Source: UBA3766 sp045595325 (lineage in GTDB: Bacteria > Bacillota > Clostridia > Lachnospirales > Lachnospiraceae). From it: a DNA stretch of 64,000 nucleotides. Location of the stretch: assembly GCA_045595325.1 (NCBI GenBank), contig JAZOAG010000077.1, positions 1-64,000 on the forward strand, written 5' to 3'. This document shows positions 53,125 to 62,562 of this stretch, one piece after another (the first letter of the stretch is position 1; every line of letters starts with the position of its first letter). The notes under the pieces are model-generated. The model saw only the letters and a program-made list of their open reading frames with translations, had not been told where the DNA came from and did not search any database. Both the position numbers and the translations under genes were made by a program.

Positions 53125-54105
53125 ATGAATCCCAAAAAAATAGATGCCTCTTCCTATATCCAGCCGGTCGGCAAGTACAATCCCCGTCTTTTGGACGGAT
53201 TGAATGAAACGATTGATTATCTTCCCGGTTACCGTTACCGTATCTGGTTTAACAATTTGGTCGCCGGTTTCGAGACGCACCAGCACGATGCACTGGAAAT
53301 CGTTATGTGTCTGGAAAACATCTATACGGTTTCTTTTGGAGAGCAGACTTACAAGCTTCACGAAGGGGATATTCTTTTTATTCCGCCCAATGTACCTCAC
53401 AGCATCGAAGCACCGGACAACGGTTCCCGATTCATTATGCTCTTTGATTTGGAATTCCTGAAATCTTTCCCTTCCGGAGATTCCATCCTGAATTTCTTAT
53501 CAAAGCCTCTCCTTTATAACATTGTTTCACATCCTCACATATATTCTAATGCATATTCGCATTTGAACATGATTGTGGAGGCGTATTTTTCCCATGTTGC
53601 ATTCGATGACATTACCATCTATGCAAGACTGCTTGACCTCTTTCGGGACATTTGTTCCCAGAATGTCAAAAGCGAAGATGAAGATTACTTCAAGTATACG
53701 CAAAACTATGATAAATTCATCAACATTCTGTCCTACATTGACAATAACTACGCCGAAGATTTATCCCTGGAAAAAGTTGCCCAAACTGCCAATTTCTCCA
53801 AATATCACTTCGCGCGGTTATTTAAGCAGTATACCAATACAACCTTCTACGAGTATTTATCCCATAAAAGAATCATGGTGGCCCGGGAATTAATCCTAAA
53901 AAATATTCCCGTTACTGACGTTGCGTTCCAGACCGGATTCAATAACTTAACCACCTTCTGCCGGTGTTTCAAAAAATATATGAACTGTTCCCCGACACAA
54001 TTTAAGAACAAGTTTGAAACCGACACGGAACGCCTTCTTGTGGAGAACATCCAGAAACAGATTACCCTTGATAATAAAGTAACCCCAAAGGTTGAAACGG
54101 ATTAA
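53125..54105 (+). CDS. AraC-family regulator with cupin sensor domain
   Basis: The 326-residue protein has a cupin region (residues about 40-110, FETHQHDALEIVMCLEN and EGDILFIPPNVPHSIEAP) and a C-terminal AraC domain (residues about 210-305, with LSLEKVAQTANFSKYHFARLFKQYT and a second helix pair ending FKKYMNCSPTQF). The ATG at 53125 follows AAGGAG; the long frame upstream to 52429 is antisense to GH43 and rejected. It likely controls the divergent GH43-GH3 unit. Its last codons overlap the convergent gene inside a perfect palindrome. Confidence 0.88.
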   Translation: MNPKKIDASSYIQPVGKYNPRLLDGLNETIDYLPGYRYRIWFNNLVAGFETHQHDALEIVMCLENIYTVSFGEQTYKLHEGDILFIPPNVPHSIEAPDNGSRFIMLFDLEFLKSFPSGDSILNFLSKPLLYNIVSHPHIYSNAYSHLNMIVEAYFSHVAFDDITIYARLLDLFRDICSQNVKSEDEDYFKYTQNYDKFINILSYIDNNYAEDLSLEKVAQTANFSKYHFARLFKQYTNTTFYEYLSHKRIMVARELILKNIPVTDVAFQTGFNNLTTFCRCFKKYMNCSPTQFKNKFETDTERLLVENIQKQITLDNKVTPKVETD

Positions 54106-54117
54106 TCCGTTTCAACC
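54090..54117. terminator. 28-bp perfect palindrome at the overlap of two convergent genes
   Basis: The 28 bases 54090-54117 read the same on both strands, with GGTTGAAACG at one end and a central TTAA. They contain both stop codons, and the two stops overlap by 2 bases. It is a likely shared bidirectional terminator. Because it is symmetric, both proteins end in the same residues, VETD. Confidence 0.7.
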
Positions 54118-54818
54118 CCGGGATGTTTTCCCACATATTCCAGAAACATCTTTATTTCCTCATGATCCGGCTGTACATCCACAAATACCAAATAAGCACC
54201 GGGAGCGTTAAATGCGCAATCATCCCCCAGTCCGAGTGCATACAAATCCACTGCCACAGGAACATTCACAACGTTTCCGTCTTCTCCGGTAATTTCACGA
54301 TACACCAATGCCGATTCCGGAATCACAGAGTCTTCCGCAGACCACACTTCACGCATATCCATATAAACATCCATATAGAGCAATCCGTCCAATGCTGAAT
54401 CATCCAGGATGAAATAGGAGAAGAATCCTGTTGAAACCTGGGCATGTAACGCCATCTGTGCCTGATTGGAATCCATCATCTGTTCCTCAGGCGTGAAATC
54501 AATATAATCTCCTGTTGCCAGTGAGGTTTTATATTTCCAGCTGCTTAAACCACTTGCATAGATATAGTCATCCGTCAAATAATCATAAAAATCCTGATTG
54601 GCTTCTACATTGATAAATACACCTGCTGCAACTTCGTCCCGCATGGAAAGCCGCATCTCAATTCCCATCCAGCAAACCACTACCAAAAGCCCCAAAAGCA
54701 CCAGAACGATCCAAAGGTAATAGGTCTTAAAATAACTCCATTTCTGTTTTACAGTCATTCCTGCAATTTTACTTTTCTCTTCTGTTAATATTTCTTTTAT
54801 AGTCTTCCCATCCGGCAT
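54102..54818 (-). CDS. Single-pass membrane-anchored protein of unknown function, paralogous layout 2
   Basis: The 238-residue protein has a charged N-terminus, one membrane helix (residues about 35-58, LWIVLVLLGLLVVVCWM) and an acidic extracytoplasmic domain. It matches no named domain I know, but matches the protein at 32886 in layout and neighbours a DUF624 gene (gap 3 bases) in the same operon. Its last residues are VETD, encoded in the shared palindrome. A partner or regulator role for DUF624 is inferred. Confidence 0.6.
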   Translation of the reverse strand: MPDGKTIKEILTEEKSKIAGMTVKQKWSYFKTYYLWIVLVLLGLLVVVCWMGIEMRLSMRDEVAAGVFINVEANQDFYDYLTDDYIYASGLSSWKYKTSLATGDYIDFTPEEQMMDSNQAQMALHAQVSTGFFSYFILDDSALDGLLYMDVYMDMREVWSAEDSVIPESALVYREITGEDGNVVNVPVAVDLYALGLGDDCAFNAPGAYLVFVDVQPDHEEIKMFLEYVGKHPGVETD

Positions 54819-54821
54819 TTC

Positions 54822-55640
54822 TTAATCTTCCTCTTTCGCAGCGGCCGCCTCAGCTCCACTGTCCTCTTTCTCAGTCTTTTCCTCTTCCTGCGATTCTTCA
54901 GTTGCATCTTCTGCGGCAGTATTCTCTTCCTGCTTCTTTTCCTCTTCTGTAGCAGGCGCATTCTCCTTATCACCAACTTCTTCCGTCAGGGGATTTCCGT
55001 CTTCATCTTTGCCTGCTGCTTTATTCTTTGCGGTTTCAACCTTCTTAAATTCACGCATAAACATTCCGGAATTGTAAAGCAAACCGACAATTGTAACAAC
55101 GGGCCAGATTCCCACAAGCCAATTGGGATACTTCAGACATAAAATATACGGAATCACAAACCAGAATGCCACAAAAAGCATCTTAAACGGATGCAAAAAA
55201 GCAAAGATAAAAGCTGCTTTAATCAACTCCAACACCTTCATCTCATAACGGGCAAGCAGAGGAAACACTGCCAGACCTGCAAGTGTACAGAAAATTGTAA
55301 GAACCAAAAGAGCAATCTGAATAATCTTGCCAATCTTATCCAGTTCCAACTGCATAATATAATGCCAGTCAAAGATAAAAAGAACCATCACTGCGAGTTC
55401 AATCAGCCAGATAATCGTTGCCTTTTTAAAATTTTCTTTAAACGCCTTGAAAAATGGTTTCAGAATAGTCGGTTCTTCTCCTCTTGCCATCTTCAATGCT
55501 ACATAGTACTTTGCTGTCATACTTGCACCCACGGTAATCACGGGAACACAGCAGGCAAGTGCCAGTAAATTAAGCAGCATATAATTTACTGCCTTAGTCA
55601 AGAATGCCATAAAAGGACTGTTAAATGTAAAAATACCCAT
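54822..55640 (-). CDS. DUF624/YesL-family membrane protein with acidic tail
   Basis: The 272-residue protein has about five membrane helices and the DUF624 pattern (NYMLLNLLALACCVPVITVGASMTAKY and LKPFFKAFKENFKKATIIW near residue 70). Unlike the first copy it ends in a roughly 70-residue low-complexity tail rich in Glu, Lys and Ala (residues about 205-272). It begins downstream of GH8 by 92 bases and is followed at once by the anchored protein at 54102. Its biochemical role is unknown. Confidence 0.85.
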   Translation of the reverse strand: MGIFTFNSPFMAFLTKAVNYMLLNLLALACCVPVITVGASMTAKYYVALKMARGEEPTILKPFFKAFKENFKKATIIWLIELAVMVLFIFDWHYIMQLELDKIGKIIQIALLVLTIFCTLAGLAVFPLLARYEMKVLELIKAAFIFAFLHPFKMLFVAFWFVIPYILCLKYPNWLVGIWPVVTIVGLLYNSGMFMREFKKVETAKNKAAGKDEDGNPLTEEVGDKENAPATEEEKKQEENTAAEDATEESQEEEKTEKEDSGAEAAAAKEED

Positions 55641-55732
55641 TTCAATTTTCTCCTTGCAGATATCTTAAATATTTATCCCCCGAAATTCGCCCATACTAAA
55701 ACCACTAATACGTGTTTCTGCCGCAAAACAGA

Positions 55733-56881
55733 CTACCAGATTCTGTAATTTCCGCTTAATGCCAGATATGCGAAGAAATACAGACAATTGTCATAATATC
55801 TTCTGTCACCGGTGCGAAGCGGTGTGTCCCAGAACTTCTGTGCACACATTCTGCCGTATTCCGTATCGGTAATCAATGCAGACTGCGCATTGGTTGCGAT
55901 TACGGCAACAGGATGCAACACCTTGTCTTCCAACTTGGTTCCGTCAACCAGATAGATGTGATCCCAGTCTTTGCCACCCAATGTTTCACAGAAGAAACGC
56001 TGAAACCGCTCTGCTTCTTCTACTTCCCACTCATCTGCCGCAAACCAGGAATAATCCAGGCAGATATTACCGATTGTACGGTATGCGTCACTGTAATACC
56101 AGTCGTGACGGCCTCCCCACATTTTGCGATGTTCGGTGTAAGGCGTTCCGTCATAGTTTGCATACTCCGGCGAAAGTCCAGTCACGGGATGGCAGGCTTT
56201 CTTAAAATATTCACGGCTTGCCTTTGCAGCCTCTTTCAAAAACTCTTTATCCTCTTCATACGCCACTTCCGCGCAAAGCTCATAAAAGTGGGGTAAATGA
56301 TAGGAAGGATCCGTAAAATCAACATCCGCAATAAAACGAATATATTTATTCTCCGGTGCAAACATTGCACGGCCAAAGATTCCCTTTTCTCCCTTATGAA
56401 TCATCGTGTGCAATAATTCAGCCGCTTCTTTCTCATAATTGAAGATGCCTTCACCGTTTCCCCAACGATGGGAAGCAAACACAAGGGCCATGGCAAAAAA
56501 TTCTTCCCCATCCGGAGCTGCACCATAAGAATTCTTAGTACCGTCCGTTTTGCAGGACCATGCAAAATAACCCGCATTCGGACCCTTTTCCAGATACATA
56601 TATGTTCTGGCCCACTTCCAAAGTCTGTCAAACTCTTCCTTCTTATTCATCTGAACACACATCATCATGCCATAACTCATTCCTTCCGTTCTGGCATCAT
56701 GATTTCCCGTATCTTCCATATATCCCATGTCATCACCTACAGGATGATAGATACGTTCGTCTTCAGTTCCATAAAACAGAGTCTGAAAAATCTCTTCTTT
56801 TCGCTTTTCAATCTCCGCCTCGTCAATTCCTAATTCTGCAAACACATTTCTGTAAATACCTGTTTCATATGCGCCCTTCAT
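55733..56881 (-). CDS. GH8 reducing-end xylose-releasing exo-oligoxylanase (Rex-like)
   Basis: The 382-residue protein matches GH8 Rex enzymes in length and lack of signal peptide. Acid Glu is in DARTEGMSYGMM near residue 67, PDGEEFFAMAL lies near 127, and the base Asp is in WYYSDAYRTIGN near 265. Rex enzymes release xylose from the reducing end of xylo-oligosaccharides in the cytoplasm. This complements the GH43 and GH3 enzymes acting from the other end. AAAGGAGG precedes the ATG. Confidence 0.92.
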   Translation of the reverse strand: MKGAYETGIYRNVFAELGIDEAEIEKRKEEIFQTLFYGTEDERIYHPVGDDMGYMEDTGNHDARTEGMSYGMMMCVQMNKKEEFDRLWKWARTYMYLEKGPNAGYFAWSCKTDGTKNSYGAAPDGEEFFAMALVFASHRWGNGEGIFNYEKEAAELLHTMIHKGEKGIFGRAMFAPENKYIRFIADVDFTDPSYHLPHFYELCAEVAYEEDKEFLKEAAKASREYFKKACHPVTGLSPEYANYDGTPYTEHRKMWGGRHDWYYSDAYRTIGNICLDYSWFAADEWEVEEAERFQRFFCETLGGKDWDHIYLVDGTKLEDKVLHPVAVIATNAQSALITDTEYGRMCAQKFWDTPLRTGDRRYYDNCLYFFAYLALSGNYRIW

Positions 56882-56909
56882 GCGAAAGCCTCCTTTATCA
56901 TTATGTGAA

Positions 56910-56945
56910 TAACGCGATTAGAACCTATGGTATCTAACCGCGTTA
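56910..56945 (-). terminator. Hairpin between the second ABC operon and GH8
   Basis: Thirteen-base arms (56910-56922 and 56933-56945, one mismatch) separate the last permease gene from GH8. There is no strong T-run. It could reduce read-through into GH8. Confidence 0.5.
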
Positions 56946-57013
56946 CTGTTACATATTATATTAACATATTCACTGAACTGACCGATTCCAAACAAACAGG
57001 CCGGACAAATCCA

Positions 57014-57916
57014 TTATTCCTTAACACCACCGATGGTAAGACCGGTTACGAAGTATCTCTGTAAGAAAGGATACAACATAATAATCGGTAACATAGTAGC
57101 AACGGTTGCAGCAGCACGTACGGTTACAGGTGTAACGGTGCTGGCATTCGCTGTATCACCGGGGTTTGCATTACCACCCTGCTGTGTAACAGAGGATAAG
57201 AGTTTCATCAACTCGTACTGCAATGTCGTATACTTGGTATTCATTCTGTTGTAGAGCATTGCATCAAACCAGGAGTTCCACTGGTATACAGCAACGAACA
57301 ACGCAACGGTCGCATATACAGGCATACACAGAGGGGATATAATCTTAACAAAGATTGTAAAGTATCCCGCACCATCCAACTGTGCGGATTCCTCCAGCGA
57401 GTCTGAAATACCCTGCATGTATGTACGGATAACCAACATGTTAAATGCACTAATCATACCGGGAATAACATATACCCAGAATGTACCGGTAAGATTCATA
57501 TTCTTGTAAAGTAACAATACAGGAATCAAACCACCGTTGATGTACATGGTAAGTACCCAGAATAATGATAACTGAGACTTAAATAAGAATTTCTTACGGC
57601 TAACAATAAACGCAAGCAATGCATTTGTAAATAATGCAAGCAATGTACCGATTACTGTTCTTGCAACAGTAACGATTGCAGCTGTAATAATGTTCTGCTT
57701 TCCTAAAACGATTTCGTAGTTTTTAAAAGTGAACATACGAGGTAAAAGGTGAATACCGCCTCGAACAGCATCTGTACCATCGTTAAAAGAGATTGCAACG
57801 GTATTTAATACCGGATACAACGTAATAACACAGAACAAAACCATGAAAATAATATTACATACGATAAAAATCTTGTCTCCGACCTTATCCCATACAGATG
57901 AACTTTGTGTAATCAT
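57014..57916 (-). CDS. ABC transporter permease (LplC type)
   Basis: The 300-residue protein has six membrane helices. An EAA-type loop reads ESAQLDGAGYFTIFVKIISPLCMPV near residue 185, and it ends YFVTGLTIGGVKE, as in LplC permeases. ATG at 57916 follows GGAGG; the 57934 start would overlap the upstream gene. It imports oligosaccharides with the LplB-type permease and the lipoprotein at 59034; the ATPase is encoded elsewhere. Confidence 0.9.
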   Translation of the reverse strand: MITQSSSVWDKVGDKIFIVCNIIFMVLFCVITLYPVLNTVAISFNDGTDAVRGGIHLLPRMFTFKNYEIVLGKQNIITAAIVTVARTVIGTLLALFTNALLAFIVSRKKFLFKSQLSLFWVLTMYINGGLIPVLLLYKNMNLTGTFWVYVIPGMISAFNMLVIRTYMQGISDSLEESAQLDGAGYFTIFVKIISPLCMPVYATVALFVAVYQWNSWFDAMLYNRMNTKYTTLQYELMKLLSSVTQQGGNANPGDTANASTVTPVTVRAAATVATMLPIIMLYPFLQRYFVTGLTIGGVKE

Positions 57917-57933
57917 TCTCTTTTCACCTCCCA

Positions 57934-58935
57934 TTAGAATAAGCGTTCTTCACCGGCTTTTTTAGCCAGGAAGTTTGCCAAGAAAATCAAGATAACTGAT
58001 ACCAAACTCTTGAAGATACCGGCCGCGGTACCAAGTGAGTAGTCACCCTGTCCAACACCCCATGTCAATACATAGATATCGATGGTGTCAGCAACACTCT
58101 TAATAAGGCCGTTACCGAGCAAGTACTGAACTTCGAAACCTGCGTTAAGAACATTACCTACATTCATAAGTAAGAGGATCATAATAGTAGGTCTCAAACC
58201 GGGAAGCGTAATATAACGCATCTTGTTGAATCTTCCTGCTCCATCGATGGAAGCTGCTTCATAAAGGCAAGGGTCAATTGATGTAATGGCAGCAAGATAA
58301 ATAATTGCATTCCAACCGGTCTCTTTCCATACATTGGCAAATGCAACGATTGGCCAGAACCAGGCTTTATGTGCAAAAAAGTTGATAGGTGAGTCTATAA
58401 TGTTGAGTGTCATAAGAATTTCATTCACAATACCGGAGTTTGACAACATATCATGAAGAATACCGGTAACGATAATCCATGATAAGAAGTGCGGCAAGTA
58501 GGAAATTGTCTGTACACTCTTCTTTCCAATATTAGATTTCACTTCGTTCAACAGAATCGCAAACGCAATCGCCGCAACGAAGGTTGTTACTAAGTTCAAC
58601 ACACCCATGGCAAGTGTGTTACGGATAACCTTAATAAAGGAGTCATCCGAGAATAAGAAAATAAATTTCTCCAAACCGACAAACTTAGAACCGAAAAGAC
58701 CGGTTCTGGGCTTATAGTTCTGGAATGCCATAACCCATCCAATGATAGGGACGTAATAGAAAATAACACCATAAATTACGATAATAGCGGAACAAACCAT
58801 AAGAAACCACTGTTTCTTCATTTCTTTCCAACTAAAGGGCGTATTAATTTCGCCGTTGTTTTTATTTCTTTTATACTTTACAGGTTTTGTTTTTTTGGTG
58901 CCTGCAAGACTTGCCGACGATTGATTTTGGCTCAT
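57934..58935 (-). CDS. ABC transporter permease (LplB type)
   Basis: The 333-residue protein has a charged Lys-rich N-terminus and six membrane helices. The EAA loop reads EAASIDGAGRFNKMRYITLPGLRP near residue 230. It is of the LplB class (FENYKPRTG-like QNYKPRTGLFGSKFVGLEKF near 70). GGAGG precedes the ATG. Confidence 0.9.
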   Translation of the reverse strand: MSQNQSSASLAGTKKTKPVKYKRNKNNGEINTPFSWKEMKKQWFLMVCSAIIVIYGVIFYYVPIIGWVMAFQNYKPRTGLFGSKFVGLEKFIFLFSDDSFIKVIRNTLAMGVLNLVTTFVAAIAFAILLNEVKSNIGKKSVQTISYLPHFLSWIIVTGILHDMLSNSGIVNEILMTLNIIDSPINFFAHKAWFWPIVAFANVWKETGWNAIIYLAAITSIDPCLYEAASIDGAGRFNKMRYITLPGLRPTIMILLLMNVGNVLNAGFEVQYLLGNGLIKSVADTIDIYVLTWGVGQGDYSLGTAAGIFKSLVSVILIFLANFLAKKAGEERLF

Positions 58936-58959
58936 AATCTGCCTCCTTTAGATTAAAAA

Positions 58960-58996
58960 GACAGCCACAGTTACTTTGCAAGCAACCATGGCTGCC
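58960..58996 (-). terminator. Leaky terminator between SBP and LplB genes
   Basis: An interrupted hairpin (58960-58975 with 58981-58996) is followed on the minus strand by TTTTTAATC. It has the same position, between binding protein and permeases, as the hairpin at 30416. Confidence 0.65.
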
Positions 58997-59033
58997 TTAT
59001 TATTTAAATTATAAGTAGGTCAACAGAGTTGAA

Positions 59034-60749
59034 TTACTGAGCAGAAGCTGCTCTTCTGTCTAACTCTTCCTGCATTTCCTTAAGGAAATCTTCAGGCTTA
59101 CACTCGTTGTATTTAGCCATGTAGTCTGCCCATGTCTTCTCGAAGTCAGGAGCCATAACTACCTGAGGTAACCACTCGTGCTTTACTTCGCCCATCTTAA
59201 CCCAAGCTACACCACCAGGTGTCTCTGTGGTAAGTGTATCAGAGTAGGAGTACATAGGGAACCAAATACCAAGCTCCTTAGGAGTAGAACCAACCATATC
59301 AGGATAGTTTCCAGCACCATAAGCTTCGAAGCACTTAACCAAAGGCTCAGCAAGTCCGTTGAAGAACTCGGAAGTCTGCTCTGTAGGGTTCATAGCGTTG
59401 ATACCATCACGGCTTGTTCCACCCCACTGAGGGAAGTAAGAATAAGTACAAAGGTGATTTGCCTGATATACGTCGTCAGCTGCCTGTGTTCTCATTTCTT
59501 CTGTTCTGTAGAATAAACCTTCTTCATCTACAGCGTAGTCAACATCCTTAACACCCCAGAAACGAAGGTCGTGAATATCCTGCTCAAGTAATGCATTGAT
59601 GAACTCGAATGCTAAATCAGGATCTTCACAAGCTGTTGTTACAGCAAGACCGGAAGCTTCGTTTACAGTGTCAGAGTATGTATGCCACATCTGGTCCATA
59701 CCGGGTTCAATTGTTAATCCAAGAGGAACATAGTTAGCGCCCTTAACATCAAGACCCTGCTGCTTGAATACATCGTTTACAGTGTATGCGAAATCCCACC
59801 ACTGGTCGATCATACCAAGTACACGACCTGTAGAAAGTTTAGCAATGTACTCATCGTATGTCTGGGTAGCGAATTCTTTATCAATCATACCCTTGTTGTA
59901 TTCTTCGTTCAATTTCTTGAAGTACTGATATGTTGCATCGGAAACATTGTAGTCTTCGATTGTCATGGTTTCTGTATTAACGATTACAGAACCATCGTTA
60001 GGATATCCTGCAAGGAACTGTCCTGCGTTCTCAAGACAGAAGTATCTCCAGTCTTCGCAAAGGATAGTGTAAGGAATGTGCTCTGTGCCGTCTTCCATTG
60101 TAGGATTTGCTGCATAGTAGTCTTCCAATACCTTGAAGTAATCATCCATAGTCTGAACTTCAGGATATCCAGCCCATTCAAGAACCTTAACCTGAATCCA
60201 GAATGCTTCATCATTGTGAGTTGTTGCTCTGTTCTTTCCATAGCTGTTCTGGAACTGGTTTACCCAGTAAATCTTTCCGTCATCTCTACGGAACTTATTC
60301 CACTCAGCTTCTGTGTAGAGTTCTTTGATGTTAGGATATTTCTCAATGTACTCATCCCAAGCTACAAGAACGCCTGCATCGTATAACTGCATGGATCCCT
60401 TACCACCATCGATAAAGTCAGGTAAATCTTCACTTGCGATGATAGTACCAACTGCTTCTTCAGCTTCCTGACCTGTTAACCAAGTCTCTTTAACTCTTAC
60501 ACCAGTCTTCTGTGCAATGATTTCCTGGATTTCATTTCCATCATTGATTTCAGAACCGGGCATAGCTACGAACATTGTAAAGTCTACAATTTCGTCAGCG
60601 GGAACGGGTTCGTCCTCGCTACCGTCATCTGTTACATTGCCGTCGCCGTTGTCAACAGAAACATCTGCATCATCGTTTGTACAACCTGCTGCAAAGGAAG
60701 CTACCATTACAGCTGCCATCATTAATGCTGCTACTTTCTTAAACTTCAT
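59034..60749 (-). CDS. Oligosaccharide-binding lipoprotein (LplA type)
   Basis: The 571-residue protein has a lipoprotein signal peptide with lipobox SFAAGC (Cys about 23), an acidic linker and a large extracellular solute-binding domain of LplA type (residues about 50-570, with ETWLTGQEAEEAVGT and DGKIYWVNQF). It sits outside the membrane and feeds the permeases at 57934 and 57014. It is directly downstream of the YesMN-type genes. Xylo-oligosaccharide is the likely ligand from context. Confidence 0.9.
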   Translation of the reverse strand: MKFKKVAALMMAAVMVASFAAGCTNDDADVSVDNGDGNVTDDGSEDEPVPADEIVDFTMFVAMPGSEINDGNEIQEIIAQKTGVRVKETWLTGQEAEEAVGTIIASEDLPDFIDGGKGSMQLYDAGVLVAWDEYIEKYPNIKELYTEAEWNKFRRDDGKIYWVNQFQNSYGKNRATTHNDEAFWIQVKVLEWAGYPEVQTMDDYFKVLEDYYAANPTMEDGTEHIPYTILCEDWRYFCLENAGQFLAGYPNDGSVIVNTETMTIEDYNVSDATYQYFKKLNEEYNKGMIDKEFATQTYDEYIAKLSTGRVLGMIDQWWDFAYTVNDVFKQQGLDVKGANYVPLGLTIEPGMDQMWHTYSDTVNEASGLAVTTACEDPDLAFEFINALLEQDIHDLRFWGVKDVDYAVDEEGLFYRTEEMRTQAADDVYQANHLCTYSYFPQWGGTSRDGINAMNPTEQTSEFFNGLAEPLVKCFEAYGAGNYPDMVGSTPKELGIWFPMYSYSDTLTTETPGGVAWVKMGEVKHEWLPQVVMAPDFEKTWADYMAKYNECKPEDFLKEMQEELDRRAASAQ

Positions 60750-60807
60750 TTCAAACCTCCCATAAAAAAGTTTTATTTTCAGGCCGCACTATTGCAACCC
60801 TATAATC

Positions 60808-60835
60808 ATTATATCGAATTAATGCAGATAAACAA
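60808..60835 (-). promoter_or_regulatory. Promoter of the LplABC-type operon
   Basis: The minus strand has TTGTTT (60830-60835), a 16-base spacer and consensus TATAAT (60808-60813), upstream of the lipoprotein gene. The YesN-like regulator probably acts here. Confidence 0.6.
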
Positions 60836-60948
60836 CCCGACTAAGTCTATAAAAAACCCGAAAAATTCTAGTTTTTTTCATGACTTTTTCAAGTTTTTAC
60901 CATAAATTCTTCACATTTTTATTGTTTTTTCGTCATTTTATATGCTTC

Positions 60949-62562
60949 CTAGGACTGTTTTTCCTCATTTTCCTTATTTTTACGGTATTTTGAAGGGGTA
61001 CAGCCTTTAATTTCGATGAACTTGCGGATAAAATAGTCGCTGTCTTTATATCCGACATCCTCCGCAATCTGGTTGATCTTCTTGTCTGTTTTCAATAATT
61101 GCTTCGTAGCTTCCGCAATTCTATAGTTTGTCAGGTAATCTTTAAAAGACTGTCCGTACTTTTTACGGAAGATCTGGCCCAAATAGGAACTGTTAACGTA
61201 ATACTTTTTCCCCAAATCGCGAAGGCTTAAGTTCTCTGCATAGTTTTCTCTCACTTCGCGTTCAATCTCCACCAGAACACCGCGGGATACGTTTTTGCGA
61301 AGCTGTGCCAGATAATCGGCATACTCACAGGCAAAGCGGGTAAGATGGACACTACTGCCCCGCATAATTCCTTCTTCAAAGGAACTCTCGGAAATAAAGC
61401 GAAGAATCTCTTCCTGATTTACCTCATCATCCTGCTCCGTTGCCAGATGAATCAACTGGAACAGAAGATAGTTAATATTCAAATTCACAATATCCCCTGC
61501 CACCCCCAGCAGTTTCATTTCTTCATATAATTTCTCTACGCTTTCACGGATTTCAATCTGTTCGTTATTTTCAATTGCTGAAATCAGTCCGTCCAGACTC
61601 TGTTTACAAAGAACAATGCCACTCTGCCCCACCTGTACTTCATCCTCATAAAAGTACAGATTTTTTTTCGTATGGAAGGCTTCCAGAGATTTCAATATGC
61701 AGGCAGTTCCGTAAGACTTGGATACACCGGCAATACCCGGCACTTTTTTGCCAATCAGAAGACAGACGGGACGTTGTACCGCCTTCTCTATATTCTTGTG
61801 AAACTCTTCCAGGAAGCTAACCTCCTCACAGCCCATCTTTACTGCCATGTAATCACAATAAATGAAGCCTACATCATAATACTTCTCTTCCTTTGAAACA
61901 TCATAAATGGCATGCGAAGCATCCTCCTCCAGGACCTCCTGACACGCACGGTACAGTTTTTTCTGCAAATCACGAAGGATTGTTTCATCCTGCTCCTCAT
62001 CCTCCGTCAAATCACAATAAGAAATATCCACGTAACGCACTCCTTCGGAGATTCTCATGTGATTCTTTACATACTCCAGATTTGCCTCATCATATTTCCC
62101 AACCAGAAGAGCAATCATATTACGTGCCATATAGGCTCTTTCCATTTTTTGCTGCTCCTGTTCGTCCTCTTTCTGACTTTGGGAAGCTTTCGCCACTTCT
62201 CTGACAATTGCCAGCAGTTCATCCTTTTCTACAGGCTTCAAAATGTAATCCTTGCAGCCGTAACGCATAGCCTGTTTCGCATATTCAAAATCACTGTAGC
62301 CACTCAGAATTACAAAATGCGCTTCCGATATATTCTCTTCCCGCAAGCACTTTAATAACTCCAATCCGGTCATGACAGGCATCTTTATATCTGCAATAAT
62401 CAGATCTACCTTATTCTCCTTCAAAAACTCCAGTGCTTCTTTTCCGTTAGATGCCAGAGATACAATCTCAAACCCCTCAGCATTCCAGTCAATGATAACC
62501 GACAAACCTTTGGCAATAAAAGGCTCGTCATCCACAAGCAAAACCTTAAGCATTTCCGTCAC
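60949..62562 (-). CDS. YesN-type response regulator with AraC DNA-binding domain
   Basis: The 537-residue protein has an N-terminal receiver domain (residues about 5-120) with VLLVDDEPFIAKGL, the phosphoacceptor Asp in DLIIADIKMPVMTG near residue 55, and the Lys in YILKPVEKDE near 108. A long linker follows, then an AraC domain (residues about 430-530) ending YFIRKFIEIKGCTPSKYR. The GTG at 62562 overlaps the histidine kinase stop as GTGA and follows GGAG by 7 bases. It likely activates the downstream LplABC-type transporter. Confidence 0.9.
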   Translation of the reverse strand: MTEMLKVLLVDDEPFIAKGLSVIIDWNAEGFEIVSLASNGKEALEFLKENKVDLIIADIKMPVMTGLELLKCLREENISEAHFVILSGYSDFEYAKQAMRYGCKDYILKPVEKDELLAIVREVAKASQSQKEDEQEQQKMERAYMARNMIALLVGKYDEANLEYVKNHMRISEGVRYVDISYCDLTEDEEQDETILRDLQKKLYRACQEVLEEDASHAIYDVSKEEKYYDVGFIYCDYMAVKMGCEEVSFLEEFHKNIEKAVQRPVCLLIGKKVPGIAGVSKSYGTACILKSLEAFHTKKNLYFYEDEVQVGQSGIVLCKQSLDGLISAIENNEQIEIRESVEKLYEEMKLLGVAGDIVNLNINYLLFQLIHLATEQDDEVNQEEILRFISESSFEEGIMRGSSVHLTRFACEYADYLAQLRKNVSRGVLVEIEREVRENYAENLSLRDLGKKYYVNSSYLGQIFRKKYGQSFKDYLTNYRIAEATKQLLKTDKKINQIAEDVGYKDSDYFIRKFIEIKGCTPSKYRKNKENEEKQS

